In this document: in pieces, positions 1 to 8,469 of the stretch
How the letters are laid out: every line of letters starts with the position of its first letter
How positions within the stretch are numbered: position 1 is the stretch's first letter
From: Acidimicrobiales bacterium
GTDB taxonomy: Bacteria; Actinomycetota; Acidimicrobiia; Acidimicrobiales; RAAP-2
Direction: 5' to 3'
Length of the DNA: 56,933 nucleotides
Assembly: GCA_015478655.1 (NCBI GenBank)
Contig: JADMIJ010000020.1
Location: forward strand, 1 to 56,933
Translations under genes and position numbers: made by a program
Notes under the pieces: model-generated
The model's input: only the letters and a program-made list of their open reading frames with translations
Databases searched by the model: none
What the model was told of the DNA's origin: nothing

Positions 1-202
1 CTACTGGCTGGTGGCGTCCGACGGCGGCATCTTCTCTTTCGGCGACGCCGCCTTCTTCGGATCCACCGGCAGCCTCGTCCTCAACAAGCCGGTGGTCGGC
101 ATGGCCGCCACCCCGGACGGCCGGGGCTACTGGCTGGTGGCGTCCGACGGCGGCATCTTCTCTTTCGGCGACGCCGCCTTCCTCGGTTCAGCCGCCGGCT
201 AG
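1..202 (+). repeat. 126-bp tandem coding repeat
   Basis: Bases 1-56 recur without change at 127-182, giving a period of 126 bp (42 codons). Identity at DNA level, including synonymous positions, implies recent duplication or gene conversion between repeat units. The array continues beyond the left edge. Confidence 0.85.
2..202 (+). CDS. C-terminal end of a repeat protein (partial)
   Basis: Only the last 66 codons are in the window; the frame is open from base 2 to the TAG at 200-202. The protein is built of a repeat whose core reads [19 protein letters not shown], seen once at the left edge and again about 42 residues later. The segment between them contains [13 protein letters not shown]. 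Such YWL(V)ASDGGIF(S)FGDA repeats suggest a beta-propeller-like, probably exported or surface domain, and I associate them with Acidimicrobiia. The protein ends directly after the last repeat (GSAAG), with no anchor. Function is unknown; the family assignment rests on pattern recognition only. Confidence 0.8.
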   Translation, partial: YWLVASDGGIFSFGDAAFFGSTGSLVLNKPVVGMAATPDGRGYWLVASDGGIFSFGDAAFLGSAAG

Positions 203-231
203 CACATGGTTCTCCTGACAGCGACGATCCA

Positions 232-2811
232 GTGCGCGTGACCGACGGGCGGGCACCTCCGCCCGAGGCCACACCCGGGGACTCGACCGGGCCACCGCGC
301 CCGCATCAGAAGTGGAACGAGCGAACCTGGAGGGCCATCGTCTTCGCCCCGGTGGGGGACGGTCAGACCCGTCGCCGCGGATCTGATGCCTTCCGCCTCG
401 GGCTCGCCGTTCTCACCGTCACGCTGTGCTGGCTGGCCACCCGCGCCAACTCCAAGGCCGAACACGCCGTCGCCACGACCTTGGCGACCGTTCCCAACGG
501 GCTTCAATGGCTGGCATCGGCGATCTGGTGGATCGCTTCGTTCGGCTTGGTGGCGGTCATCGCCGTCCTGGCCGTGGGAGGCCGGAGGTGGTCCGCAGTC
601 CGGGACATCGCCCTCTCCGGGATCGGCGCTTGGCTCCTCAGCGCCATCCTCGGCCTGATGCTGGGTTCCTCCGGCGGTCGTCCGCCGACGCCCTCGCTCC
701 ACCACTTTTCGTTTTCGTTTCCGGCCGCCGGCGTGGCCGCCGCCGTCGGTGTGGCCACCGCGGCCCTTCCCTACCTGAGCCGCTGGTTCCAACTGACCAT
801 TAAGACGGCCATCGTGCTCCTGGCGGTGGCTTCGGTCGTCAATGGTGCCGGATTGCCGGTGGCGGTGCTGGCCGCCCTGGCCGTCGGCTGGGGCACGGCG
901 GCACTCGTCCATCTGACCTTCGGCTCGCCGCTGGGGCTGCCGTCGATCGACGAGGTCCGGCTGTTGCTGGTTGACCTCGGGATGATGGCGGACGACCTCT
1001 CGCCCGTTCCCCGTCAGGAGTGGGGCGTCGGCCGGTTCACCGGTCGGATCGGCGGATCCCCGATGGATGTCTCGGTCTACGGGCGCGACGCTGCCGACGC
1101 CCGGCTGTTGGCCAAGACGGCCCGCTTCCTCTTCTATCGCGACTCGGGTCCAACCTTGTCCTTCACCCGTCGACAACAGGTCGAACGCGAGGCATACCTG
1201 ACGCTGATGGCCGAGAGGGCCGGGGCCCGGGCCCCGGACGTGCTGGCCGCCGGCCCCGCCGGCCCCGCACGCGATGCCCTCCTGGTCACCCGTCCTCCCG
1301 AGGGGGAGCCCCTCTCGACCTTCGCACCCTATGTCCCACCGCCCAGCGACGAAGGTAGCGTCGACCCCGCGTCATCGGACTCGGCCCACGACCGCCCGGG
1401 CGACCCGGTCCCGCACGGCAAGGACGACGGACCCGTCGGTCCTGTCATCACCGATGGCGGGTTGGACGACATCTTCGGCCAACTGGTGTCACTGCGTGCG
1501 GCGGGCATGGCCCACGGCTCGCTCTCGACCCGGACGATCGTGGTCGACGGGCTCGGCCGGGCGGGGCTCGTCGACTTCCGCATGGCCTTGACGGTGGCGA
1601 CCGCCGACCAGCTCAATCGGGACCTGGCCGCCACCCTGGCTGCCGCATCCGTGGTCGCCGGGCCGGACAGAACCGTCGCGTCGGCCATGCGTTCCGTCCC
1701 GCCGGAGGCACTGGCCGCAGCCCTGCCCTTCCTGCAGCGGGCCGCCCTCGATTCGACGGCGTCGCGGACCCTCCGGGGCAAGAAGGCCGTCCTCGCCGCC
1801 CTTCGTGAACAGGTTGCCGCGGCGCTGGGCGTGGAGGTGCCCAAGCTCATCGAGCCGCGCCGGGTCAGCTGGGTCACCTTCGTGCTGGTGCTCGGAACGG
1901 TGATCGGGGGTTGGGCCCTGCTCGGGGTGCTCATCAACGTGACCAAGTCGTGGAGCACGATCACCGGGGCCGCCTGGGGATGGGTGGCACTGGTGTTCGT
2001 CCTGGCCCAGGCGGCCTACCCGGCCATCGCCGTGACCACCGTGGGCTCGGTGACCGACCCCCTCCCGTACGGGAGGACGGTGGCCCTCGAGCTGTCCGAC
2101 ACCTTCGTCGCCCTGGCCGGCGGATCGATGGCAGTCCTGGCCACCCGGGTGAGGTTCTTCCAACAGGAGGGGTACACGCCGACGGTGGCGGTGAGCTCGG
2201 GCGTGCTGGCGAGCACGGCCAGCTGGATCGTGAAGGGGGCACTGTTCCTCATCGCCCTGCCGTTGGCCATCGGCAACCTGCACTTCGACACGCCGACCAG
2301 CGACTCCAGCAGCGGACACTCCAATTTGGTGTGGGTCATCGTGATCGCCGTGGTGTTGGCGGGGGTGGCCGTCGGTCTGCTGTTCGCCGTCCCTCGGTGG
2401 CGACGGCTGGCGGCGGCCAAGCTGAGACCCAAGGCGTCGGAGGTCTGGTCCCACCTGCGGCTGTTGGCCGGCCACCCGAGGAACCTGGTGGAGATCTTTG
2501 GCGGCTCGGTGGCGGCACAGGTGCTGGTGGCCTTGGCGCTCGGTGCCTCCCTCCACGCCTTCGGGGACCATCTCGATCTGGCCACCTTGATCGTCGTGCT
2601 CACCCTGGGCTCGATGCTGGGCGGCATCTCCCCGGTGCCGGGGGGGATGGGGGTGGTCGAGGCCGGGATGATCATCGGGCTCACCGCGGCCGGCATCAAC
2701 GAGTCCGACGCCGTGGCGGCCGTGTTCGTCCAGCGCCTGTTCACGGCCTATCTCCCCCCCATCTGGGGTTGGTTCGTGCTGGTGTGGATGAGGAAGAAGG
2801 AGTACCTGTAG
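232..2811 (+). CDS. Large membrane protein: degenerate PAP2-like, kinase-like and LPG-synthase/flippase regions
   Basis: 859 aa, GTG start at 232 (a second GTG lies at 238). Three parts are visible. Residues about 55-230 form several membrane segments and contain FSFPAAGVAAA, which looks like a PAP2 phosphatase FPSGH motif with Ser-Gly-His lost. Residues about 265-530 resemble an aminoglycoside-phosphotransferase/protein-kinase fold: a VERE segment, HGSL at 428-431 where HxD is expected, and VDF at 447-449. Residues about 545-855 are hydrophobic segments of the lysylphosphatidylglycerol-synthase/UPF0104 flippase-like type, including GGISPVPGGMGVVEAG. Actinobacteria have similar fusions of unknown role. 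A part in lipid or glycolipid handling at the membrane is inference. The changed HGS suggests a non-catalytic kinase domain. Confidence 0.75.
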   Translation: MRVTDGRAPPPEATPGDSTGPPRPHQKWNERTWRAIVFAPVGDGQTRRRGSDAFRLGLAVLTVTLCWLATRANSKAEHAVATTLATVPNGLQWLASAIWWIASFGLVAVIAVLAVGGRRWSAVRDIALSGIGAWLLSAILGLMLGSSGGRPPTPSLHHFSFSFPAAGVAAAVGVATAALPYLSRWFQLTIKTAIVLLAVASVVNGAGLPVAVLAALAVGWGTAALVHLTFGSPLGLPSIDEVRLLLVDLGMMADDLSPVPRQEWGVGRFTGRIGGSPMDVSVYGRDAADARLLAKTARFLFYRDSGPTLSFTRRQQVEREAYLTLMAERAGARAPDVLAAGPAGPARDALLVTRPPEGEPLSTFAPYVPPPSDEGSVDPASSDSAHDRPGDPVPHGKDDGPVGPVITDGGLDDIFGQLVSLRAAGMAHGSLSTRTIVVDGLGRAGLVDFRMALTVATADQLNRDLAATLAAASVVAGPDRTVASAMRSVPPEALAAALPFLQRAALDSTASRTLRGKKAVLAALREQVAAALGVEVPKLIEPRRVSWVTFVLVLGTVIGGWALLGVLINVTKSWSTITGAAWGWVALVFVLAQAAYPAIAVTTVGSVTDPLPYGRTVALELSDTFVALAGGSMAVLATRVRFFQQEGYTPTVAVSSGVLASTASWIVKGALFLIALPLAIGNLHFDTPTSDSSSGHSNLVWVIVIAVVLAGVAVGLLFAVPRWRRLAAAKLRPKASEVWSHLRLLAGHPRNLVEIFGGSVAAQVLVALALGASLHAFGDHLDLATLIVVLTLGSMLGGISPVPGGMGVVEAGMIIGLTAAGINESDAVAAVFVQRLFTAYLPPIWGWFVLVWMRKKEYL

Positions 2812-2844
2812 GCGCCTGGCCGGCAACCGCTGCCGCCCCGTCAC

Positions 2845-3516
2845 TCAGCCCGCGGCGCCGTCCGGTGGCGTGGTTCCGAGGGCCCGGAAGGAGCCGAGCC
2901 GGCCGAGCCGGCCCAGACGGCCCACGTTGACCCCGATGTCGGCGGCACGCAACATCCTGAGGTCGCCGCGGCTGTTCCCGTAGGCCCACATCGTCCCAGG
3001 GACGATCCCCGACTCGTCGACCCAGAGGCGCAGGCGGCGCAGCTTCTCCTCCCCGCGGCAGTTGCGTCCGTCATAGCGCCCGGTCAGCCTGCCGTGCTCA
3101 CCCACCTCCAGGCGGGTGGCGATCACCCCGTCGGCCCCGAGCCAGTCCCCGGCCGCGCCCACATACCCCTCCGGGGAGGCCGAGACGATGACCACCCGAT
3201 CGCCGCGGCGTCGGTGCCAGTCGAAGCGGTCCCGCACTCCGGGGCGGAGGTGCTGCTCCACATGCTGTCGGCCGTAACTTGTCGACACCTCCTCGAAGTG
3301 ATCGACGGGCAATCCGGCCAGCAGCCGCTCGAACAGACGCTCCTTGGCCTCGTCGGCGGCGCTGCCTCCCACCAGGGCGGCAGCAGCCAGCCTGGGGGCC
3401 AGGGCCAACGTGGCTGCCTGCACGGAGCGCCGGCCGACGAGCGCCGAGAGGAAGCCGATCACGCTGCCGCCGTGGGTGAGCGTCCCGTCGAAGTCGAAGG
3501 CGGCCAGGTCAGCCAT
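2845..3516 (-). CDS. HAD-IB family phosphatase (SerB-like)
   Basis: 223 aa. The DxDGT nucleophile motif is FDFDGTLT near the N-terminus (D8 and D10); motif II is the Ser of VIVSASPEGY; a Lys sits in the GEEKLRRLR stretch and the acidic motif is YGNSRGDLRML. This fits HAD-IB enzymes (phosphoserine phosphatase-like, or small-molecule phosphatases next to lipid genes). The substrate cannot be told from sequence. The ATG at 3514-3516 overlaps the stop of the upstream hydratase gene by 8 bp, so the two are probably co-translated. The C-terminus is unusual: GRLGRLGRLGSF, a short Gly-Arg-Leu repeat. Confidence 0.85.
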   Translation of the reverse strand: MADLAAFDFDGTLTHGGSVIGFLSALVGRRSVQAATLALAPRLAAAALVGGSAADEAKERLFERLLAGLPVDHFEEVSTSYGRQHVEQHLRPGVRDRFDWHRRRGDRVVIVSASPEGYVGAAGDWLGADGVIATRLEVGEHGRLTGRYDGRNCRGEEKLRRLRLWVDESGIVPGTMWAYGNSRGDLRMLRAADIGVNVGRLGRLGRLGSFRALGTTPPDGAAG

Positions 3517-4309
3517 GGGGGAGCGAACTGCCGCCGCCGTCGACCACCGCACCGCCCCGGCCGGCCCCCCGGGCGAAGCGGAGCGGTCCGGATGACGCAT
3601 CCGGCGACCTCAGGCTGGCCATGCCGTAGCGGAACTCGACCTGCATGGCGTCAGCAGTTGACAGGCCCCACTGTGCCAGCGCGGACCGGCGGTCGTTGCG
3701 CAGGCAGTCCTGAGGCAGGGCAGCCAGCTGGTGGCCCCAGGCCAGCGCCTCCGCCAGGGTCGCGCCGCTGGGCACCACCCGGTTGACGAGGCCCATGGCC
3801 AAGGCCTCGTCGGCACCGACCTCACGTCCGCTCAGGATCAGGTCGAGGGCCCGTCCCTGGCCGATGAGCCGCGGCAGTCGAACGGTGCCGCCGTCGATGA
3901 GGGGAACGCCGAATCGTCGGCAGAACACCCCGAATGTGGCGTCGGCGGCGGCCACCCGCAGATCGCACCAGATGGCCAGCTCCAGGCCTCCGGCCACCGC
4001 GAAGCCCTCCACCGCCGCGATCACGGGCTTGGACAGCTCCATCCGGGTCGGCCCCATGGGCCCGGGCCCGTCTTCGGCCAAGGGGCGTCGTTCACCGTCG
4101 GCCAGCGACTTCAGATCGGCGCCGGCACAGAAGGTGCCGCCTCCTCCGGTGAGGATGGCCACCGACGACGCCTCGTCGGCGTCGAAGGCGGCAAACGCTT
4201 CATGCAGGGCGGCGGCGGTGGCGGCGTCGACGGCGTTGCGGCGGTCGGCTCGGTGGATGGTGACCACGGTCACCGGTCCCTCCCGGGTGACCCGCAGAGT
4301 GGAGTTCAT
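3509..4309 (-). CDS. Enoyl-CoA hydratase/isomerase (crotonase) family protein
   Basis: 266 aa, ATG start. Crotonase features are present: the first oxyanion-hole segment GGGGTFCAGADLKSL, and the second, VEGFAVAGGLELAIWCDLRVA, carrying the conserved Gly-Gly. The Glu after the second segment that hydratases use is not obvious; FGVFCRRFGVPLIDGG stands in its region, so isomerase or other crotonase chemistry is possible. A role in fatty-acid or acyl-CoA breakdown is inferred. It is first gene of a two-gene minus-strand unit with the HAD phosphatase and is divergent from the peroxiredoxin gene. Confidence 0.85.
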   Translation of the reverse strand: MNSTLRVTREGPVTVVTIHRADRRNAVDAATAAALHEAFAAFDADEASSVAILTGGGGTFCAGADLKSLADGERRPLAEDGPGPMGPTRMELSKPVIAAVEGFAVAGGLELAIWCDLRVAAADATFGVFCRRFGVPLIDGGTVRLPRLIGQGRALDLILSGREVGADEALAMGLVNRVVPSGATLAEALAWGHQLAALPQDCLRNDRRSALAQWGLSTADAMQVEFRYGMASLRSPDASSGPLRFARGAGRGGAVVDGGGSSLPHG

Positions 4310-4381
4310 GGCCCCAGCATGGTGGAACGCCCTGACTCCCGCCAGGGCGCCTTCCTCCCGGTCAAAACTCGACTAACTCGG

Positions 4382-4410
4382 TCGACAATTGGGGCGGGTT
4401 CGTCTATCCT
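4382..4410 (+). promoter_or_regulatory. Candidate promoter of the peroxiredoxin gene
   Basis: A TCGACA -35 element at 4382-4387 and a TATCCT -10 element at 4405-4410 are separated by 17 bp. This predicts transcription from about 4417 and a leader of roughly 80 nt before the ATG at 4500. It lies in the only divergent intergenic gap here (4310-4499). Confidence 0.55.
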
Positions 4411-4499
4411 GAGTGGGCGACGAGACCACGGCGACGCCGAATGCGACTCGGGACGTCGACGCATCGGACCTAGTACACAGGACAACAAAGGAGCATTCC

Positions 4500-5135
4500 A
4501 TGGCAATCCGTCTGGGCGACGTAGCCCCCGACTTCACCGCGGAGACCACTGAGGGCACAATCAACTTCCACGAGTACCTCGGGGACAGTTGGGGCGTGCT
4601 GTTCTCCCACCCCAAGGACTTCACCCCGGTCTGCACCACTGAGCTGGGCGCCTTCTCCAAGGCCAAGGCCGAATTCGACAAGCGGGACACCAAGCTCATC
4701 GGCCTCTCGGTCGACGATGTCACCTCGCACGGCAAGTGGGCGGGCGACATCGAGGAGACTCAGGGCCAGGCGCTGAACTTCCCCCTCATCGGGGACGAGG
4801 ATCGCAAGGTGGCGGACCTCTACGACATGATCCACCCCAACGCCAATGACACGCTCACCGTCCGGTCGGTGTTCATCATCGGCCCCGACAAGAAGGTCAA
4901 GCTGACCCTCACCTATCCCGCATCGACGGGCCGGAACGTGAGCGAGATCCTCCGGGTCCTCGACTCGCTGCAGCTGACGGCGGACTACAAGGTGGCCACG
5001 CCGGTCGACTGGAAGGACGGCGAGGACGTCATCATCGTCCCTGCCGTCTCGGATGAGGAGGCCAAGGAGCGCTTCCCCAAGGGATTCGACACGGTCAAGC
5101 CCTACCTCAGGGTCACGCCTCAGCCGAACAAGTAG
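4500..5135 (+). CDS. 1-Cys peroxiredoxin (Prx6-type AhpC/TSA family)
   Basis: 211 aa. The peroxidatic site is HPKDFTPVCTTELG, with P38, T42 and C45 in the PxxxTxxC arrangement. HPKDFTPVCTTE and the long C-terminal half (YPASTGRN, DWKDGEDVIIVP) are typical of the Prx6 group, which reduces H2O2 and organic or phospholipid hydroperoxides in the cytosol. C45 is the only cysteine, so no internal resolving Cys exists and an outside thiol must finish the cycle. The ATG at 4500 is preceded by AAAGGAG with 6 nt spacing; the upstream in-frame GTG at 4413 has no such site. It stands alone with its own promoter. Confidence 0.95.
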   Translation: MAIRLGDVAPDFTAETTEGTINFHEYLGDSWGVLFSHPKDFTPVCTTELGAFSKAKAEFDKRDTKLIGLSVDDVTSHGKWAGDIEETQGQALNFPLIGDEDRKVADLYDMIHPNANDTLTVRSVFIIGPDKKVKLTLTYPASTGRNVSEILRVLDSLQLTADYKVATPVDWKDGEDVIIVPAVSDEEAKERFPKGFDTVKPYLRVTPQPNK

Positions 5136-5186
5136 GACGACGGCGCGCGGGGATCGCGTCTGACACCCCCAGCCTGTGTAGGCGGA

Positions 5187-5220
5187 GGGTCGGATCCGGT
5201 CGCAGGGCCGGTTCCGACCC
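5187..5220 (+). terminator. Hairpin after the peroxiredoxin gene
   Basis: An 8-bp perfect stem GGGTCGGA/TCCGACCC (5187-5194 with 5213-5220) holds an inner CCGG/CCGG pairing. There is no T tract, which is common for actinobacterial terminators, so the call rests on position and stem strength. Confidence 0.5.
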
Positions 5221-5283
5221 CTCGTCGGGTGGCGTCCCGGAGCCGGGCACTGGGGGTGGGCGCCCCCTGAACAGCGATGCTGC

Positions 5284-5289
5284 TAGGAT
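5284..5289 (+). promoter_or_regulatory. Candidate -10 element of rpsO
   Basis: TAGGAT at 5284-5289, about 60 bp before the rpsO start, with no convincing -35. Predicted leader is about 55 nt and includes AGAGG upstream of the ATG. Confidence 0.4.
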
Positions 5290-5351
5290 TTATGTGCTGG
5301 CGTGTTGTGTCCGTCGGCCGTCACCGAAGACACCAGAGGTCGATTCCCCCC

Positions 5352-5609
5352 ATGCCAGACAAGCAGGCCACCATCTCCGAATACCGTCTCCACGAGACGG
5401 ATACCGGTTCACCCGAGGTGCAGATCGCCATACTGAGCGAGCGCATCGTTCACCTGACCGAGCATCTCAAGGTGCACAAGGGTGATCACCACACCCGTCG
5501 TGGTCTCCTCAAGTTGATCGGCCGTCGCCGGCGACTTCTGGACTACGTCCGCAACAACGATGTCGAGCGCTACCGGGACATCATCGGTCGCCTCGGCCTC
5601 CGCCGCTAG
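5352..5609 (+). CDS. rpsO: 30S ribosomal protein S15
   Basis: 85 aa, close to the family's usual 88-89. Conserved S15 features are [13 protein letters not shown] near residue 15, [19 protein letters not shown] in the middle and the basic [14 protein letters not shown] segment that contacts 16S rRNA. S15 binds the central domain of 16S rRNA early in small-subunit assembly. The ATG at 5352 is chosen because homologues begin M(A/P)xxxxxxI at this point; the open frame extends upstream without homology. It precedes pnp as in many bacteria. Confidence 0.97.
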   Translation: MPDKQATISEYRLHETDTGSPEVQIAILSERIVHLTEHLKVHKGDHHTRRGLLKLIGRRRRLLDYVRNNDVERYRDIIGRLGLRR

Positions 5610-5624
5610 GCGGAACCAGTCGCT

Positions 5625-5646
5625 CCGCCCGGCTTCGGCCGGGCGG
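5625..5646 (+). terminator. rpsO terminator / rpsO-pnp intergenic hairpin
   Basis: A 9-bp perfect stem CCGCCCGGC/GCCGGGCGG around a TTCG tetraloop starts 15 nt after the rpsO stop. No T tract follows. It could terminate, attenuate, or form a 3' end protecting rpsO mRNA. Confidence 0.65.
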
Positions 5647-5695
5647 TCGCAATTACTCCATCGGCGACTCGTCGATGGACCGCAGGTCGGCACGG

Positions 5696-5719
5696 TGCCG
5701 GTCTGCTGCAGGACCGGCA
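5696..5719 (+). promoter_or_regulatory. Stem-loop in the pnp leader
   Basis: A perfect 8-bp stem TGCCGGTC/GACCGGCA with an 8-nt loop lies in the 258-bp rpsO-pnp gap. A second short hairpin (CGGGGA/TCCCCG, 5838-5850) sits just before the ribosome binding site at about 5857. In E. coli the pnp leader stem-loop is the site of RNase III cleavage and autocontrol; the same role here is inference. Confidence 0.4.
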
Positions 5720-5867
5720 GGTCACCGCGGTGGCCGGCTGTGAACATCAACAGATTGGGCTCCCACCGAGGTCAGTCACCAGTTGCCGATCACTCCGCAC
5801 TGTCGCACGCGGGGTGGCCGACAACTGGGAACTGGCTCGGGGAGTCCCCGACCAACCAAGGAGCGTC

Positions 5868-8345
5868 ATGTCAGACGCCATAACTGTGTCGGCGCCCATC
5901 AGTGGCACCGACCGCACACTTACATTCGAAACCGGCAAATTGGCCCAACTGGCCGATGGAGCCGTGGTGGCACGGATCGGCGACACGGTGTTGCTGGCCA
6001 CGGCCACCGCCGCCCGATCGGTCCGGGAAGGGGCCGACTTCTTCCCGCTCACGGTGGACATCGAGGAGCGGGCCTACGCGGCCGGCAAGATCCCCGGATC
6101 GTTCTTCCGCCGGGAGGGCAAGTCCTCGGACCAGGCCATTCTCACCTGTCGGCTCATCGACCGGCCCCTGCGTCCTTCCTTCCCCAAGGGATTCCGCAAC
6201 GAGGTCCATGTCGTCGGCACCATCTTCGGCGCCGACCAGGTCAACCCCCACGACGTCCTCGCCATCAACGCGGCCTCGGCCGCCCTGATGATCTCGGGCA
6301 TCCCCTTCGAAGGGCCGATCGGCGCCGTGCGGGTGGCCTATTCGACCGACGGCCAGTGGATCCCGCACCCCAGCTTCCAGGAGGGCGATGAGTCGACCTT
6401 CGAGCTGGTCGTGGCCGGACGGGCGCTGAGCGACGCCGACGATGCCGACATCGCCATCATGATGGTGGAGGCGGGCGGCTCGGAGCGTTCGTTCCAGTAC
6501 TACGACGAAGGCGCCCCTCAGGTCACCGAGGAGGTGCTGGCCGACGGGCTCGAGGCGGCCAAGACCTGGATCCGCGAGTCGATCGTCCTCCAGCGCCAGA
6601 TGGTTGCCGGCTACGTGGCTGCCCGCGGTCCCGTCGAGACCATCGAGTACTCGACGTTGTCCGACTACGCCGACGACGTCTGGGAGCGTGTCCAAGCCGT
6701 CGGCACCGACGCGGTCTCGTCAGCCAACGCCATCGTGGCCAAGGCCGAGCGCAACGCCGCCATCAGCGAGGCGACGTCCACCATCGTGTCCACATTGACC
6801 GGCGAGTTCCCCGACCGCGAGGGCGAGATCAAAGCCGCGGTGCGGGGACTGACCAAGAAGCTGGTGCGTGCCCGCATCGTGGAGGAAGGCCTTCGCATCG
6901 ACGGCCGCCACACCACCGACATCAGGCCCCTCTCGGCCGAAGTGGATCTGTTCCCCACCGCCCACGGGTCGGCGCTCTTCCAGCGGGGCGAGACCCAGGT
7001 CCTCAACGTGACCACCTTGGGCATGCCGCGGATGAACCAGCTGCTGGACACCATCACCCCCGACGACCACAAGCGCTACATGCACCACTACAACTTCCCG
7101 CCCTTCTCGACCGGGGAGACCGGGTTCATGCGAGGGCCCAAGCGTCGGGAGATCGGGCACGGCCTGCTGGCCGAGCGGGCCCTCCTGCCGGTCGTCCCCT
7201 ACGAGGAGGACTTCCCGTACACGTTCCGCCTGGTGTCCGACGTACTGGCCTCCAACGGTTCGACGTCCATGGCGTCGGTGTGCGGATCGACCCTGTCGAT
7301 GATGGCGGCCGGGGTTCCCCTCAAGGCACCGGTGGCCGGCATCGCCATGGGTCTCGTCTACGACGGCGGGACCTACGTCACCCTCACCGACATCCTCGGT
7401 GCCGAGGATGCGTTCGGCGACATGGACTTCAAGGTGGCGGGCACCAAGGACGTGGTCACCGCCCTTCAGCTCGACACCAAGATCGACGGGCTGCCCCTCG
7501 ACGTGCTGACCAAGGCCCTGCTGCAGGCCAAGGACGCCCGCCTGGCCATCCTCGACGTCATGGCCGGGGCCATCGCCGAGCCCAGGAAGGAGGTGGCTGA
7601 GTCCGCCCCGAAGATCATCTCCTTTGAGATCCCCATGGACAAGATCGGTGAGGTCATCGGGCCCAAGGGCAAGGTCATCAATGCCCTCCAGCAGGAGACC
7701 GGCGCCGACATCGCCGTCGACGACGACGGGATGGTGGGCACCGTCACCATCGGCGCCAAGGACGGCACCGCGGTGGAGGAGGCGCGTCGCCGGATCTCCA
7801 CCATCCTCGATCCACCCCTGGCCGAGGTGGGAGCCATCTATCCGGGCAAGGTGGTCAACATCACCAAGTTCGGGGCCTTCGTCAACATCCTTCCTGGCCG
7901 GGACGGCCTCCTGCACATCTCGAAGATCGGACAGGGAAAGCGGGTCGAACGGGTCGAGGATGTCCTCGAGCTCGGCCAGTCGGTCGAGGTGAAGGTGGAC
8001 GACATCGATCCCCAGGGCAAGGTCTCCCTCTCGTTGGCCGGTGATCCGCCGGTATCCGATGCCTCCGGAGGGACCGACCGTGCCGCTCGTGGCGACGGCG
8101 GGGGACGCGAGGGTTCCGGACGCAGTCGCCCTCGGGGCGACCACGCCGACCCGGGTGACCGCTCCGATCGCAGCCGCCGCCCGGCGGAGAAGGGCCCGGC
8201 TCCGGCCAGCGCCCCCTCATTCGAGGAGGCCTTCGAGGTCGAGCTGGTCCAGGAGTTCGGCGATCTGGGGCCTGCCGTGGCCGAGAGCTCCGATCGCCCC
8301 GGCGGGGGTGGCGGAGGCGGCCGGGGTGGTCGCCGCCGGCGTTGA
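5868..8345 (+). CDS. pnp: Polyribonucleotide nucleotidyltransferase (PNPase)
   Basis: 825 aa. Order of domains: first RNase PH-like domain (about 10-140), helical linker, second RNase PH-like domain (about 340-555; IDGRHTTDIRPLSAEV, MASVCGSTLSMM), KH domain with the GPKGK loop near 600, and S1 domain (about 655-724). It degrades RNA 3' to 5' by phosphorolysis. About 100 residues follow S1: a polar, Asp/Gly/Arg-rich arm with an acidic patch (SFEEAFEVELVQEF) and a final Gly-rich GGRRRR. The ATG at 5868 has an AAGGAG 4 nt upstream; the open frame back to 5730 lacks homology and is not used. Gene order rpsO-pnp is conserved. Confidence 0.96.
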   Translation: MSDAITVSAPISGTDRTLTFETGKLAQLADGAVVARIGDTVLLATATAARSVREGADFFPLTVDIEERAYAAGKIPGSFFRREGKSSDQAILTCRLIDRPLRPSFPKGFRNEVHVVGTIFGADQVNPHDVLAINAASAALMISGIPFEGPIGAVRVAYSTDGQWIPHPSFQEGDESTFELVVAGRALSDADDADIAIMMVEAGGSERSFQYYDEGAPQVTEEVLADGLEAAKTWIRESIVLQRQMVAGYVAARGPVETIEYSTLSDYADDVWERVQAVGTDAVSSANAIVAKAERNAAISEATSTIVSTLTGEFPDREGEIKAAVRGLTKKLVRARIVEEGLRIDGRHTTDIRPLSAEVDLFPTAHGSALFQRGETQVLNVTTLGMPRMNQLLDTITPDDHKRYMHHYNFPPFSTGETGFMRGPKRREIGHGLLAERALLPVVPYEEDFPYTFRLVSDVLASNGSTSMASVCGSTLSMMAAGVPLKAPVAGIAMGLVYDGGTYVTLTDILGAEDAFGDMDFKVAGTKDVVTALQLDTKIDGLPLDVLTKALLQAKDARLAILDVMAGAIAEPRKEVAESAPKIISFEIPMDKIGEVIGPKGKVINALQQETGADIAVDDDGMVGTVTIGAKDGTAVEEARRRISTILDPPLAEVGAIYPGKVVNITKFGAFVNILPGRDGLLHISKIGQGKRVERVEDVLELGQSVEVKVDDIDPQGKVSLSLAGDPPVSDASGGTDRAARGDGGGREGSGRSRPRGDHADPGDRSDRSRRPAEKGPAPASAPSFEEAFEVELVQEFGDLGPAVAESSDRPGGGGGGGRGGRRRR

Positions 8346-8469
8346 GCACTCGCCTCCACCGGGTGGCGGTCCTTAGGGCCGGCGCCCGGTGGGCCGATCT
8401 CACCGAGCTGGCGGACCCGCTGCTCCACTGGAGGGGCGTGCCGACCGATCCACCGCGAGGACCGGCCAC

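Noticed and set aside
5730..5867. Upstream extension of pnp
   Set aside because: No homology, covers leader hairpins, and a good ribosome binding site precedes ATG 5868.
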